Source: Vicinamibacterales bacterium (lineage in GTDB: Bacteria; Acidobacteriota; Vicinamibacteria; Vicinamibacterales; UBA8438). From it: DNA of 64,000 nucleotides. The number at the start of each line of letters is the position of its first letter. The stretch's first letter is position 1. The stretch covers positions 1 to 64,000 of the forward strand of contig CATQHX010000023.1 of assembly GCA_958296065.1 (NCBI GenBank). The letters run 5' to 3'. A program made the position numbers and the translations under genes. A model generated the notes under the pieces. That model searched no databases, had not been told where the DNA came from, and was given only the letters and a program-made list of their open reading frames with translations. Below, in pieces: positions 7,985 to 17,795 of this stretch.

Positions 7985-9249
7985 CCGCATCCGCGGGCAA
8001 GGCCCCGATCGTCGTCCAGAAGTACGGAGGTACTTCCGTCGCCACCGCAGAGCGGATTCGTGCGATCGCCGAGCGCGTGGCGCGCACCCGTCATGACAGC
8101 CCGCGGCTGGTCGTCGTCCTTTCGGCCATGGGCAAGACGACCGACGGGCTCGTGGCGCTGGCCCACGAGGTCTCCGACAATCCGCGCGGCCGGGAAATGG
8201 ACCTGCTGCTCGCGACGGGGGAGCAGGTCTCGGTCTCGCTGCTCGGCCTCGCCCTGCAGCACAGAGGGATCCCCACTGTCTCCCTGACCGCGTCGCAGTG
8301 CGGGATACGGACCGACGACGCCTTCAACATCGCTCGCATCGAGTCCATCGACACGCGCCGGATACTGGCGGAGCTGGATCTGGGACGCGTGGTGATCATC
8401 ACCGGGTTCCAGGGCATCACCCGGGATCACGAGGTGACGACGCTAGGGCGCGGCGGCAGCGACATCACGGGGGCGGCCGTGGCGGCGGCGCTGGAAGCGA
8501 GCGTCTGCGAGATCTGCACCGACGTCGACGGTGTGCTGTCGGCGGACCCGCGCACCGTGCCGCACGCGACGTGCTGGCGTGAAATCAGCTACGAGGAAGC
8601 CATCGAGATGGCGTCTAGCGGCGCCAAGGTCCTGCACCCCCGGGCCGGCGAGGTGTGCATGGCGTACCGCATTCCGATCCACGTGCGGTCGAGCTTCCAC
8701 GACGGAGAGGGCACGTGGATCCGTGGAGGCGACGAGATGGTGATGGAGCAGGCGGCGGTGGTCGGAGTCAGCAGCGACCGGAAGATTGCCAAGGTCACGC
8801 TGATCGACGTCCCGGACCGTCCGGGTCTGGCCGCTGAGGTCTTTCGCGACCTGGCGGCTCGGTCGATAAGCGTGCGTCTGATCATCCAGGGTACGAGCGC
8901 GGAGGGCCTGGGCAGGATCACCTTCGTGCTCGACGACGAATACCTCGACGGGGCCACGCGCCTGGTCGACGATTGGAAGTCCCGCGGACTGGCCGTGGCG
9001 GGGGAAGTCGATCGCGACGTTGCCAAGATCTCGATCGTCGGTTCGCGGCTTGCGTCGACACCCGGCCTGGCCGCACGCATGTTCGCCGTTCTGGCGCGCG
9101 AGGGCATCAACATCGACTGCATCAGCTCCTCGGAGATGAAGATCGCCTGCGTGATTGCCGACACGCACCTCGACAAGGCGGTCCGTGCCGTCCACGACGA
9201 ATTCTTTCCGGAAGGTACGGCGCCGCAAGCGGAGCGGACCGCACCGTAA
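7981..9249 (+). CDS. lysC: Aspartate kinase with two ACT domains
   Basis: Phosphorylates aspartate, the first step to lysine, threonine and methionine. 422 residues: the kinase motif KYGGTS begins at Lys14, then SAMGKTTD, FQGITRDHEVTTLGRGGSD and the DVDGVLSADPR substrate loop, followed by tandem ACT domains (about 265-340 and 345-415; DVPDRPGLAAEVF and STPGLAARMFAVLAREGINI). The size matches monofunctional, allosterically inhibited aspartokinases. The ATG at 7981 overlaps the stop of the preceding gene. Last gene of the operon; expression would depend on the leader before hom. Confidence 0.96.
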   Translation: MTASAGKAPIVVQKYGGTSVATAERIRAIAERVARTRHDSPRLVVVLSAMGKTTDGLVALAHEVSDNPRGREMDLLLATGEQVSVSLLGLALQHRGIPTVSLTASQCGIRTDDAFNIARIESIDTRRILAELDLGRVVIITGFQGITRDHEVTTLGRGGSDITGAAVAAALEASVCEICTDVDGVLSADPRTVPHATCWREISYEEAIEMASSGAKVLHPRAGEVCMAYRIPIHVRSSFHDGEGTWIRGGDEMVMEQAAVVGVSSDRKIAKVTLIDVPDRPGLAAEVFRDLAARSISVRLIIQGTSAEGLGRITFVLDDEYLDGATRLVDDWKSRGLAVAGEVDRDVAKISIVGSRLASTPGLAARMFAVLAREGINIDCISSSEMKIACVIADTHLDKAVRAVHDEFFPEGTAPQAERTAP

Positions 9250-9302
9250 GACCCGCGCATCGCGCGGACCTCACGGCTTCCGGTCGGCGGCGGCCCCGTG
9301 CG

Positions 9303-10550
9303 TCAGTCTGCCAGAGCCGTGCCTGACGCGTAGTCGACCACCAGCCTGATCGGCGCCGCCGGGTCCGCGCCGAAGAGAGAGCGACCCGGCGCCTGGTCGG
9401 CTCCCGGATGCAGCAACGCATCGACCTCGATCGTCGAGCCGGCCGGCAGATCGATCGGTGCGTCGAACCAGTAACGGGTGGGCCAGGCCGTGTCCGGCTC
9501 GCGAAGGAACAGCAACGGCACGCGGGTTCCGTCGGGCGTCACCGCCACGACCCGCACGTCCCTGGCCTCGATCGCGACCTCCGGCAGGATGGCGAGCGCG
9601 CTCAATTCCTGCTCGATCCGTTGGCTGAACCGGAGCGTCAAGCCGCCCGCGGGCAGCGGCGCGGACAGCAGCATCGAGTCTACCGTTCGCCGGCTCTCGT
9701 CGCCCACGTACAGCCCCACGCGGCTCTGGTCGACGAACTCCTCGTACTCCGTAATCCAGGTCTTCTTGTAGTGCACGCGCGCTACGATATCGGCACCCGC
9801 GGGCAGGCGGCGGGCGGCGTCCTCCTGACGCACGCTCCGCCGGCCCGGCGACCAGAGCGCCAGCGGTGCGCCGGTGGGGAAGTCCCTACCCTCCGCCTCT
9901 CCGAATCCGGGGCCCTCGTCCTCGGCATCCAGCGCCCTTGCCGTTCCCGTGTCGTCGATATAGATGGCCACGTCGCGAACGATCGCGCCGGCGCCCGGCA
10001 TCACGTCGGCACCGGTCACGAACCGTTCCTCCGTCGTCCCCGTGGGCAGCACGAAGTAGCGGACGAGCTCGTTCGTGCCCGCGTCGACCGTAAAGGGCTC
10101 CGGCATGTCGAGCTCGAGGTCCGGGGCACCCAGCGGCCAGGCGTCAGGCTCGGCGACAGGGTCGGGACGCAACCCGCGAGGCCCCTGCGGATAGCCGCCG
10201 CTCGACCACTCCAGGATCATGTCCATCTCGTGCGCGGGCAGAGCGTGCCCGTTGCGGAAGTCGCCGAAGCCGTCCTCCGCCTTCCAGGGGGGCATTCGCA
10301 GTCCCAGGACCTCCTCGCGGATCGACTGCGCCCAGGGATAGGCGCTCTGATAGTTCACGAGCGACATCGGAGCGATGCCACCCTCACGATGGCAGGATCC
10401 GCAGTTGTCGCGGAAGATCGGGAACAGATGCTCGTTGTAGTTCCACCTGGACGCGATCGGCGTGTGGCTCTCCGTCTCCTCGACCTGACCGCTCACCACG
10501 ACCAGCGCCACCGCGGCACCCAGGCACCAGCGACCGTATCGCGTTGTCAT
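9303..10550 (-). CDS. Periplasmic c-type heme protein with Cu-monooxygenase-like C-terminal region
   Basis: 415 residues. A signal-like hydrophobic segment (about 10-20) is followed by a single heme-attachment motif CGSCH (Cys50, Cys53, His54) in the setting FPIFRDNCGSCHREGGIAPMSL, common in membrane-associated c-type cytochrome domains. The remaining ~300 residues look like the beta-sandwich of PHM/Cu type II ascorbate-dependent monooxygenase-like proteins (RVHYKKTW has the style of the metal-site segment), but the full copper ligand set is not evident. Its ATG overlaps the stop of the DUF3347-like gene, so the two are coupled. Function unknown; electron transfer or oxidative chemistry in the periplasm is likely. 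Confidence 0.7.
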   Translation of the reverse strand: MTTRYGRWCLGAAVALVVVSGQVEETESHTPIASRWNYNEHLFPIFRDNCGSCHREGGIAPMSLVNYQSAYPWAQSIREEVLGLRMPPWKAEDGFGDFRNGHALPAHEMDMILEWSSGGYPQGPRGLRPDPVAEPDAWPLGAPDLELDMPEPFTVDAGTNELVRYFVLPTGTTEERFVTGADVMPGAGAIVRDVAIYIDDTGTARALDAEDEGPGFGEAEGRDFPTGAPLALWSPGRRSVRQEDAARRLPAGADIVARVHYKKTWITEYEEFVDQSRVGLYVGDESRRTVDSMLLSAPLPAGGLTLRFSQRIEQELSALAILPEVAIEARDVRVVAVTPDGTRVPLLFLREPDTAWPTRYWFDAPIDLPAGSTIEVDALLHPGADQAPGRSLFGADPAAPIRLVVDYASGTALAD

Positions 10551-11776
10551 CGCTCCCTCTCCTGGCCGTCGTATACCCGGTTGATTCCGCGCACTGCCTC
10601 GTCGAACACGTCGTGCGCCTCGCTCACCTGCTGCTTGTTGCCGAGGTCGCCGTACCAGTCGAGCAGCCACGCCGCCCGGACCAGGCTGCGCACCGCGATG
10701 CGCACCTCGTTCCGGCCTTCGACGGGCAGTTCCTCGGCGCGCTGATCGAGCGCCAGCGCGAGCTCCTTCGATTGCAGGGCGGGAATGAAGATCTCGGTGA
10801 ACCGGCCCTCCGCCACGAGGCGCTCGATCTCGTCGTTGCGGACACTGATACCGCTGACGATATCGAGAGTGCGCTCCGGTATCCGCGGGCGAATCCGTTC
10901 GGCGAGCGGCAAGGTGGTCGGGATATCGGGCGCCGCGGCCACCGTTCGGATCGGCGCGTCCGACGTCAGCTCGGAGAAGATGAAATCGAACCGATCCTCG
11001 GGGTAGTCCTCAACCATCCGGATCTTCGCGATGAAGTCCGCCGGCAGCGGACGATCGCCGACCTCCGCCTCCAGATACGCGCCGTCGGGAGAGGGGAGCA
11101 GCGCCGCCGACTCCACCTCGATGAACTCGTCCGTCGCCGGGTCGTAGTCTTCCTCGAGCACGATGCGGCCCATCCACAGGGTCACATCGACCGGCTCCCG
11201 GTAGTTGTCCGTGGCATAGAGCCGGAAGACGCCGGGCTCAGGGTAGGCGCCCTCGATATGGTGGAAGCTGTCGGGAGCCATGAACACGCGTCCGCCGTGC
11301 CGCGGACTGTGGTCCATGTGCGCCCCGGGCGCCGCGTCGACGACGCCGCACGTCAGCATGGTCGAGCCGTAGTACGGGTTGCGAACCGGCCCGTCGACCT
11401 GAACCCAGTTCGACCCGCCGTCGTACATCGGACAGTACGCCCGGGCGTAGCCGGCCGGCAGGTCCATGCCCGCGAGCAGCTCGGACAATGGCTTGAACGC
11501 GCTGCGCATCGACTCGATGTCGGCGACGCCCGCCGCTGTCTCCGCGAGCGGCCCGACGACGCCGTCCGCGATGGCGATCAGAGCGGCCAGCGCGCTCCGA
11601 GCGCCCTCGAAGTCATCGGCCGCGAGTGCTTGCTGGGCGCGGACGTACTCGCCGACCTGTGCGGCGAAATCCGCTTGACCGCCCTCGGCCGCGTGCACCG
11701 CATGGCGCGCGGCGGGGTAGAGCAGCACGGCACCGAGCAGGCCGGCGGCGATGGCAAGATCCTTCACTTTTGTCAT
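10547..11776 (-). CDS. Exported protein with DUF3347-like metal-binding region
   Basis: 409 residues beginning with an uncleaved or cleaved signal segment (LAIAAGLLGAVLLYPAARHA). Residues ~40-145 resemble DUF3347: AYCPMYDGGSNWVQ with Cys115, then RNPYYGSTMLTCG with Cys143. This fold in other proteins is linked to copper or heavy-metal handling. The following part is rich in His and Asp (HMDHSPRHGG) and the C-terminal third is alpha-helical. AAGGA lies eight bases before the ATG at 11776, which fixes the start well inside the longer open frame. It is first in a two-gene operon with the CxxCH heme protein. Confidence 0.7.
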   Translation of the reverse strand: MTKVKDLAIAAGLLGAVLLYPAARHAVHAAEGGQADFAAQVGEYVRAQQALAADDFEGARSALAALIAIADGVVGPLAETAAGVADIESMRSAFKPLSELLAGMDLPAGYARAYCPMYDGGSNWVQVDGPVRNPYYGSTMLTCGVVDAAPGAHMDHSPRHGGRVFMAPDSFHHIEGAYPEPGVFRLYATDNYREPVDVTLWMGRIVLEEDYDPATDEFIEVESAALLPSPDGAYLEAEVGDRPLPADFIAKIRMVEDYPEDRFDFIFSELTSDAPIRTVAAAPDIPTTLPLAERIRPRIPERTLDIVSGISVRNDEIERLVAEGRFTEIFIPALQSKELALALDQRAEELPVEGRNEVRIAVRSLVRAAWLLDWYGDLGNKQQVSEAHDVFDEAVRGINRVYDGQERER

Positions 11777-11840
11777 TGGACAGATCCTTGAAGCGTGCGG
11801 ACATCTTCTGAAGCCGCCACTCGCCCGAAAAATCGGCACC

Positions 11841-11870
11841 ATTATACAATCAGTCGCGCCTTTCGGGCAA
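11841..11870 (-). promoter_or_regulatory. Promoter for the DUF3347/heme-protein operon
   Basis: On the minus strand, TTGCCC (11870-11865) and a perfect TATAAT (11846-11841) are spaced by 18 bases. The predicted start of transcription, near 11834, lies about 58 bases before the ATG at 11776. An 8-base inverted repeat, GCCCGAAA at 11823-11830 and TTTCGGGC at 11861-11868, brackets the -10 box and could be an operator. Confidence 0.6.
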
Positions 11871-11979
11871 TCGTGGATTGGCCGTAACTCATTGCTCCGA
11901 TTGAAGTAGTGCGTCCAGGCGAACATTCGCGCGCCCCCCTGGGAGAGTCGTTCCCGACGCCCCCGCGCTGCCGCCCGGC

Positions 11980-12903
11980 GTGGTGGCCGGCAACCGGGCG
12001 GCCGATACACCAGAAGTGGACGATCTCGCCGCCGCCTACCTGAACGATCTGAAGGCCGGCCGGCGCCTGGCCGCCAACACGGTCGGCAGCTACGCCCGCG
12101 ATCTGGCGCTCCTCGCGCGCTTCGCCACGTCGCACAAGACCCCCGTCGACAGACTCGACCGACATGCCCTGGAAGCGTTCGTGCGCGAGCTGATGGCCTC
12201 GGGCCTCGCGCCTCGATCCGTGGCCCGCACCCTGGCCTGCATTCGTGGCTTCTACCGCTTCCTGCAGTTGGACGGACACATCGCGTCGAACCCGGCAGAC
12301 GACCTGCGCGCGCCGCGCTCCTGGCCGTCCCTCCCCAAATTCCTGTCCATCGAGGACGTCGACACCCTCATGAACCAGCCGGATACCGCAACGACAATCG
12401 GCCTCCGGGACCGGGCGCTGATCGAACTGCTCTACGCCACCGGTTTGCGGGTGTCGGAGCTGGTCTCGCTTGAGCCGGAGGATCTGCACCTCGATGCCGG
12501 CTATCTGACCTGCCTCGGCAAGGGCAAGAAGGAACGCCTGGTTCCCATGGGCGGCCCGGCCGTCGAGTGGGTACGCCGCTATCTCGCTTCCGCTCGACCC
12601 GCGCTGCTGGGCCCACGGACGTCGCGCTGGATCTTCGTGAACGCCCGCGGCGGCGTCCGGCTCACCCGCGTCGGCTTCTGGAAGAGACTCAAGTACTACG
12701 CGCTTCAGGCGGGCCTCCCACGGGACGTGAGCCCGCACGTCCTGCGGCACTCCTTCGCGACCCACCTGCTCGAACGCGGGGCGGATCTGCGCTCGATTCA
12801 GACCCTTCTCGGCCACGCCGACCTGTCGACCACGCAGATCTATACGCATATCCTCGCGGCCCGGCTGCGGGCGGTCTACGACGAGTTCCATCCTCGTTCG
12901 TGA
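11980..12903 (+). CDS. xerD: Tyrosine recombinase XerD/XerC family
   Basis: Site-specific recombinase of the type that resolves chromosome dimers at dif. 307 residues with a SAM-like N-terminal DNA-binding domain and the full catalytic set: Arg157 (ATGLRVSEL), Lys in [10 protein letters not shown] (about 181-184), His253 and Arg256 ([12 protein letters not shown]), His279 ([11 protein letters not shown]) and nucleophile Tyr288 (IYTH). It starts with GTG, with a second GTG directly after. It stands alone upstream of metK with no mobile-element genes nearby, so a housekeeping Xer role is more likely than an integrase role. XerC versus XerD cannot be decided by eye. Confidence 0.9.
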   Translation: MVAGNRAADTPEVDDLAAAYLNDLKAGRRLAANTVGSYARDLALLARFATSHKTPVDRLDRHALEAFVRELMASGLAPRSVARTLACIRGFYRFLQLDGHIASNPADDLRAPRSWPSLPKFLSIEDVDTLMNQPDTATTIGLRDRALIELLYATGLRVSELVSLEPEDLHLDAGYLTCLGKGKKERLVPMGGPAVEWVRRYLASARPALLGPRTSRWIFVNARGGVRLTRVGFWKRLKYYALQAGLPRDVSPHVLRHSFATHLLERGADLRSIQTLLGHADLSTTQIYTHILAARLRAVYDEFHPRS

Positions 12904-13036
12904 CATTGACCGGCGGGTCATTCGTTGGTTATCGTATGCGGTTGGCGTGAGCGCGCGCGGACACGCCGTGCCCTCATGGACCGCCGCCCGCGGGCAGCCC
13001 CGCATTACATCAGCGCGAAGGGAGACTCACCGCACC

Positions 13037-14203
13037 ATGCGCCGGACAGGCCGTTACCTCTTCACTTCGGAATCGGTCACGGAAGGCCATCCGGACAAGA
13101 TTGCCGATCAGGTTTCCGACGCGGTCCTCGATGCCGTGCTGGCGGAGGATCCAACTGGCCGCGTAGCCTGCGAGACCCTGTTGACAACCGGGCTCATCGT
13201 GCTGGCGGGGGAGATCACCACGACCGCCAGGGTCGAGTTCGCCGACGTGGCCCGCCAGGCGGTGCGGGACGTTGGTTATACCCGCGCGAAGTTCGGTTTC
13301 GACGCCGATACGTGCTCCGTGCTGTCGGCGCTGCACGGGCAATCGCCCGACATCGCGATGGGGGTCGATCCCGGGGGCGCAGGCGACCAGGGGCTGATGT
13401 TCGGATACGCCTGCAACGAGACTCCCGAGTTGATGCCGCTTCCGCTCATGCTGGCGCACCACCTCGTCCGGGCGCTGTCGAACGTCCGCCGCGAAGGGCG
13501 ACTGGCCTATCTTCGCCCCGACGGCAAGTCGCAGGTCACCGTGGAGTACGACGGGAGCCGGCCGCTGCGCATAGACGCCGTGGTCGTGTCGAGCCAGCAC
13601 AGCGATCAGGTCTCGACCGAGCAGTTGCGCGACGACATCACCCGGGAGGTGATCCGCGCCACCGTGCCGGAGTCGATGCTCGACGAGGCTACCAAGATCT
13701 ACGTGAATCCGACAGGGCGTTTCGTCACCGGCGGCCCGCACGGGGACTCCGGCGTGACCGGCCGCAAGATCATCGTCGACACCTACGGTGGCATGGCTCC
13801 TCACGGGGGGGGCGCGTTTTCCGGCAAGGACCCGACCAAGGTCGACCGTTCCGCGTCGTACATGGCCCGGTACATTGCAAAGAACTGCGTGGCCGCGGGT
13901 CTGGCCGACCGCGTGCAGGTTCAGCTCGCCTATGCGATCGGCGTTGCCGATCCGGTATCCGTCCTCGTGGACACGTTCGGGACCGGCAGCATCGACGAGG
14001 CTCGGCTGAGCGGTCTCGTGCGCGAGCATTTTTCGCTGACGCCGAAGGGCATCATCGAGACGCTCGCGTTGCGGCAACCGATCTACCGCAAGACGGCGGC
14101 GTTCGGTCACTTCGGCCGGACGGATCCGGAATTCACCTGGGAACGGACCGACAAGGCGGCCGCGTTGCGCGCTGCGGCGGGGATCCGCGAGTCCGCGTCG
14201 TAG
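13037..14203 (+). CDS. metK: S-adenosylmethionine synthetase
   Basis: Makes S-adenosylmethionine from methionine and ATP. 388 residues with the signatures [17 protein letters not shown] (N-terminal, His catalytic), [16 protein letters not shown] and [17 protein letters not shown]. The ATG at 13037 is chosen because the family starts immediately before the [13 protein letters not shown] block, and GGGAG lies upstream at 13020-13024. The 133-base gap after xerD shows no recognisable SAM riboswitch. Downstream to 14320 no further gene is visible before the convergent lptFG stop. Confidence 0.97.
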   Translation: MRRTGRYLFTSESVTEGHPDKIADQVSDAVLDAVLAEDPTGRVACETLLTTGLIVLAGEITTTARVEFADVARQAVRDVGYTRAKFGFDADTCSVLSALHGQSPDIAMGVDPGGAGDQGLMFGYACNETPELMPLPLMLAHHLVRALSNVRREGRLAYLRPDGKSQVTVEYDGSRPLRIDAVVVSSQHSDQVSTEQLRDDITREVIRATVPESMLDEATKIYVNPTGRFVTGGPHGDSGVTGRKIIVDTYGGMAPHGGGAFSGKDPTKVDRSASYMARYIAKNCVAAGLADRVQVQLAYAIGVADPVSVLVDTFGTGSIDEARLSGLVREHFSLTPKGIIETLALRQPIYRKTAAFGHFGRTDPEFTWERTDKAAALRAAAGIRESAS

Positions 14204-14320
14204 AGAACAAGCGGGCGCGGACTGCGCCGGCGCGGGACGCTTGCCAGGGTCTACCGCGCTACTGCTCGCAGGTACCCGCCCTCAGGTTCCCACCGAGAGC
14301 TCAGGTCCCGCACCGAGGGC

Positions 14321-16690
14321 TCAGGTCCGCACCGAGAAGAGAAAGTAGCCGGCCGAAGCGCCGAAGATCAGGTTCGGAGCCCATGCTGCGGTGGCCGGCA
14401 TGAGCGCTCCCGCGCTGCCCAGAGCCCCGAACACGCTCAGCACGATCCAGTAGGTGAACCCCAGCACGATGCCGGCGCCCACGCCGTAGAGGGCTCCGCG
14501 GGGCCCGATCGTGACCGCGAAGGGCACCGCGATCAGCGTCAGGATGAACGTCACGAAGGGGAACGATGCCTTGCGGTGCAGTTCGACGACGAGGTTGACG
14601 ACATCGAAGCCGAGTGCCCGCAACTCGAGGATGTGCCGCTCCAGCTCGCGGTAGTTCATCAGCTCCGCTTCCGGCAACTCGGAGGCAAACACCTCCGGCG
14701 GCGCCACCGCGGGCAGGGCCCGCTCGGCATCGTGCTCGTAGGACGGGGCTGCTCCCGCCGTCGCCGCGAAGTCGCGGGACCAGACGTCGTGTCCGTTCCA
14801 CACCTCCCGGAACGCCGCGTGGGCCGCGTAGGTCCGACGCGCAAGCGACCAGGGACGTCCGTCGAACTCCCAGACGGAGAGACTTCCGATCTCCTTTCTG
14901 TCGGCATCGAAGTGGAGATAGTGGTAGATGTCTCCGTCCTCGTTGACCAGCCATGCCCGATCGGCGGTGCCGAACGGCTCTGCCCGACCCGTCCGTATTT
15001 CGTGGTTGAGCGTCTCCGCACGCCGGTTCGCCTGGGCCAGAATTCCCTCGCCGATCGCGAACAGGAGAGCGCTCCACAACAGGCTGAAGCCGAGAATCGG
15101 AACGGCCATTCGGTACAGACTGATTCCACACGCCTTCATGACGGTCAGCTCGCTGGTCCGCGTCAGCAGGCCGATGGAAACGAGGGTTGCCACCAGCGCG
15201 GCGATGGGAAGCACGTAGGAGACGTACTGCGGCGTGGCGTACCAGAAATACGTCAGCAGCATCACCAGTGTCGTCTCCTCCTTGAAGAGCTTGTCGGCGA
15301 GATCGAGGAAAGTGAAGACATAGAAGAGTCCGAGCAGGCCGACGAACGCGAGCGCCATCCAGTGGAAGTAGATCCTCGTCACGTACCGGTCCAGGAGGTT
15401 GACGCCCCACCCGGTAGCGGGGGAGACCACGACGACCGCCTGCGGATCATCGCGCGCCTGGTCCGATTCCACGGTCTCCGCGGCACGTGAACGCGCCGCC
15501 AGCCAGGGCAGCGTCGCGCGCCGTTCAATCGTTCCCGAACGCCACCGGACCAGGACGATACCCGCCAGGCCCAGCACGATGTTCGGGATCCACCTGACGA
15601 GGTGCGGCGACAGCCACTGTCCCTTGGCCATTGCCGTCCCCAGATACATCATCACGTAGTACGCGAGGATGACGGCGATGCCGACGGCGAAACTGGCCAA
15701 GCGTCCTTCCCTGCGGTTGCTCACTCCCAACCCGACGGCAAGCAGCACGAAAACCAGGCACGCGACCGGAATCGAGAACTTCTCGTGCATCGCCATTATC
15801 GGCTGGTGCGGCGAGATGCCCGCCTCCCGCATCGTCGCGATCTCCCGTCGCAGCTCCCCAACCGACAGCTCGTTCACTCCCCGGACCGGCCCGCCATCGG
15901 GGAACAGCGCGGACGCGTCGAGCTGAATCGTCAACTGCTCGAAGTCGTGGACCTCGTACCCGCCGGGGTTCGCCGGATCCACCCGATGCCGTTGCCCCTG
16001 CCGCAGCAACACCGAGACGGTCCTGCGTTCGGAATCGACGGCGAAGCGCCCCCACTCGGCGACGTAGACGTCCGGCTGTCCCGGCCGGTCGACGTCCGCG
16101 AGGAAAACATCCCTCCAGCCATCCGCCGCCACCTCTCGCACGTACAGCACCACCCGCGGGAACCGATCGACTTCGAATACCCGCGGTTTGACCTCGCCCT
16201 CGGCCCGGTTGGCCGACACCCGAAACACGATCTCGCGAAAACGCTGGTTGGCGTTCGGAACCATCGTGGACAGGACGTAGCAATCCACCGCCGCCACCGC
16301 CACCGCCAGCAGCAACAGAGGGGCCAGAATGCGATAGATGCTGATGCCGCAGGCCTGCATCGCCACGATCTCCCGGTCGCCCGACAGGCGTCCGAGCGCC
16401 ATGAGCACACCGACGAGGAGCGAGATCGGGAGACTGATGCCGATCGCGTACGGCAGTAGCGTCACCAGGAGGCCGACGACGTCGCTGCCGTCGACACCGA
16501 CCCCGATGAGCTCTTCCGCGCGCTTGTTGATCGGATCCAGCATCATCAGGAAGGTGAAGACCACCTGCGTGAGGCAGAGCGGCGGGATGACCTCCCTGAG
16601 AACGTACCGACCAGTCATGCCAAACATGGGCTGTGTTCCGGACGCGCCCGCGCCCGCGTCCGCGTCGCGACCTGTCGCGCGCCGCCTCAT
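14321..16690 (-). CDS. lptFG: LptF-LptG fusion permease of the LPS export ABC transporter
   Basis: A 789-residue protein with two YjgP/YjgQ permease units in a row: residues ~25-400 (GRYVLREVIPPL start; EIVAMQACGISIYRILAP; C-terminal helices ending LVRWRSG) and ~440-789 (LLDRYVTRIYFHWMALA; ELTVMKACGISLYRMAVP; final LFSVRT). Each unit has a helix, a periplasmic beta-jellyroll and C-terminal helices, like LptF and LptG, which normally are separate ~360-residue proteins. With LptB (30064) it would extract LPS from the inner membrane. The start at 16690 has AGGA five bases upstream; 16627 is an alternative. The conserved repeated ACGISxYR segments confirm a tandem duplication. Confidence 0.9.
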   Translation of the reverse strand: MRRRATGRDADAGAGASGTQPMFGMTGRYVLREVIPPLCLTQVVFTFLMMLDPINKRAEELIGVGVDGSDVVGLLVTLLPYAIGISLPISLLVGVLMALGRLSGDREIVAMQACGISIYRILAPLLLLAVAVAAVDCYVLSTMVPNANQRFREIVFRVSANRAEGEVKPRVFEVDRFPRVVLYVREVAADGWRDVFLADVDRPGQPDVYVAEWGRFAVDSERRTVSVLLRQGQRHRVDPANPGGYEVHDFEQLTIQLDASALFPDGGPVRGVNELSVGELRREIATMREAGISPHQPIMAMHEKFSIPVACLVFVLLAVGLGVSNRREGRLASFAVGIAVILAYYVMMYLGTAMAKGQWLSPHLVRWIPNIVLGLAGIVLVRWRSGTIERRATLPWLAARSRAAETVESDQARDDPQAVVVVSPATGWGVNLLDRYVTRIYFHWMALAFVGLLGLFYVFTFLDLADKLFKEETTLVMLLTYFWYATPQYVSYVLPIAALVATLVSIGLLTRTSELTVMKACGISLYRMAVPILGFSLLWSALLFAIGEGILAQANRRAETLNHEIRTGRAEPFGTADRAWLVNEDGDIYHYLHFDADRKEIGSLSVWEFDGRPWSLARRTYAAHAAFREVWNGHDVWSRDFAATAGAAPSYEHDAERALPAVAPPEVFASELPEAELMNYRELERHILELRALGFDVVNLVVELHRKASFPFVTFILTLIAVPFAVTIGPRGALYGVGAGIVLGFTYWIVLSVFGALGSAGALMPATAAWAPNLIFGASAGYFLFSVRT

Positions 16691-16949
16691 TCCGATCCTA
16701 TAGGTCGCTCGCCGGCCGCGCCAGCAGGCGAAAACGCACGGCGTGCGCGGCCGTGGTCATTCCGCCGGAGACGCGGCGCGGCACGCGAACTCGTGGCGGC
16801 CGGGTACGGAGGATGGCACACCGGCGCGGGGCGGCTGGCTGGCCCCACCGACGCCGGATTCGGTGCGTCCGATAAGGGGTGTTATGTTAACTTAGGGCGC
16901 TGAGACACCAATTGGGCGGTGACTTCTGGCCCGGCAGATCGCGCCCCTG

Positions 16950-17795
16950 TTAGTCGGGCTCCCGACCGCCCTCCGACCGGCGCAAGTCGTCGATGATGCC
17001 CTCCAGCGCGGCGATCACCTGATCGCGCGGGACGCTTGTTTTCCTGAATGCCATGCGGAGGCTGAACGTGCGGTTGGGCGACGCGTAGCGGTACACGAAC
17101 GGTCTTGTCCGGCCCTTGCCCCCGCGTCGGTTCGCCGACGCCTCGCGCGCGCGGCGCCGCGTCGCTTCACCATCGCGCGTAATCTGTTCGATGAACGCAA
17201 CCATCGCTTCCGGAGTCCGCTGCCTGACTATTTCGAGCAGGACCGACTTCGAGGTTATGTCGGCAATCCGGCAGAGATGCTGCACTTCTTCGGGCATCTC
17301 GGCGAGGCTCAGAGACTCGGTGATCGAGGTTCGCGATTTTCCGAGCCGCTTCGCCAGTTGCTCGTGCGTGTAAGCGAACCGTTGCACGAGCGCCTGGAGC
17401 GCCTGCGCCTCCTCGAAGGGCGTCAGGTCCTTGCGCTGCAGGTTCTCGATGAACGCAAGCTCGATGCTCTCCGCCTCATCCGCGGGCCGGACGACGACCG
17501 GAATCTCGGTCAGGCCCAGTTGGACCGCGGCCTGATAGCGTCGCTCTCCGGCGATGATCCCGTACCGTTCGCCTCGCGGGCGGACGATCAACGGTTCGAT
17601 GATCCCCTTTTCGGCGATCGACGCCTTCAGCTCGGTCAAGTCCCCCATCATCTGTCGCGGCTGGTCGGGATTGGGGTCGAGACGATCGATCTGCACCATG
17701 CGTCCGATCGGCTGGCCGGACGAGGCTGACAACGTCTCCACGTAGTGCGCTCCGTGGCGCATCCGCACGGTCTCGGGCAAACCCCGTTTAGACAC
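16950..17795 (-). CDS. parB: Chromosome-partitioning protein ParB family
   Basis: 281 residues with the ParB/Noc layout: the N-terminal CTPase/ParB core (DPNPDQPRQ, GIIEPLIVRP, GERRYQAAVQLG, ENLQRKDLTPFEEA), then a helix-turn-helix (YTHEQLAKRLGKSRTSITESLSL) that would bind parS, then a basic linker and a short C-terminal region. It overlaps the end of parA by eight bases. No parS-like palindrome was seen nearby, and the usual gidA-gidB origin neighbours are absent. It lies upstream of lptFG with a 259-base gap that probably holds the lptFG promoter. A chromosomal role is likely but not proven. Confidence 0.92.
   Translation of the reverse strand: MSKRGLPETVRMRHGAHYVETLSASSGQPIGRMVQIDRLDPNPDQPRQMMGDLTELKASIAEKGIIEPLIVRPRGERYGIIAGERRYQAAVQLGLTEIPVVVRPADEAESIELAFIENLQRKDLTPFEEAQALQALVQRFAYTHEQLAKRLGKSRTSITESLSLAEMPEEVQHLCRIADITSKSVLLEIVRQRTPEAMVAFIEQITRDGEATRRRAREASANRRGGKGRTRPFVYRYASPNRTFSLRMAFRKTSVPRDQVIAALEGIIDDLRRSEGGREPD

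Noticed and set aside
11980-12903. Integrase of a mobile element
   Set aside because: Length, motif spacing and lack of att repeats or phage/IS genes nearby favour a housekeeping Xer recombinase.
12904-13036. Possible SAM-responsive riboswitch before metK
   Set aside because: No recognisable SAM-I, SAM-II or SAM/SAH core and no terminator-like stem with T-run in this 133-base gap.
16691-16949. parS site near parB
   Set aside because: The AT-rich TGTTATGTTAACTTA patch contains GTTAAC but not the 16-base parS-type palindrome.
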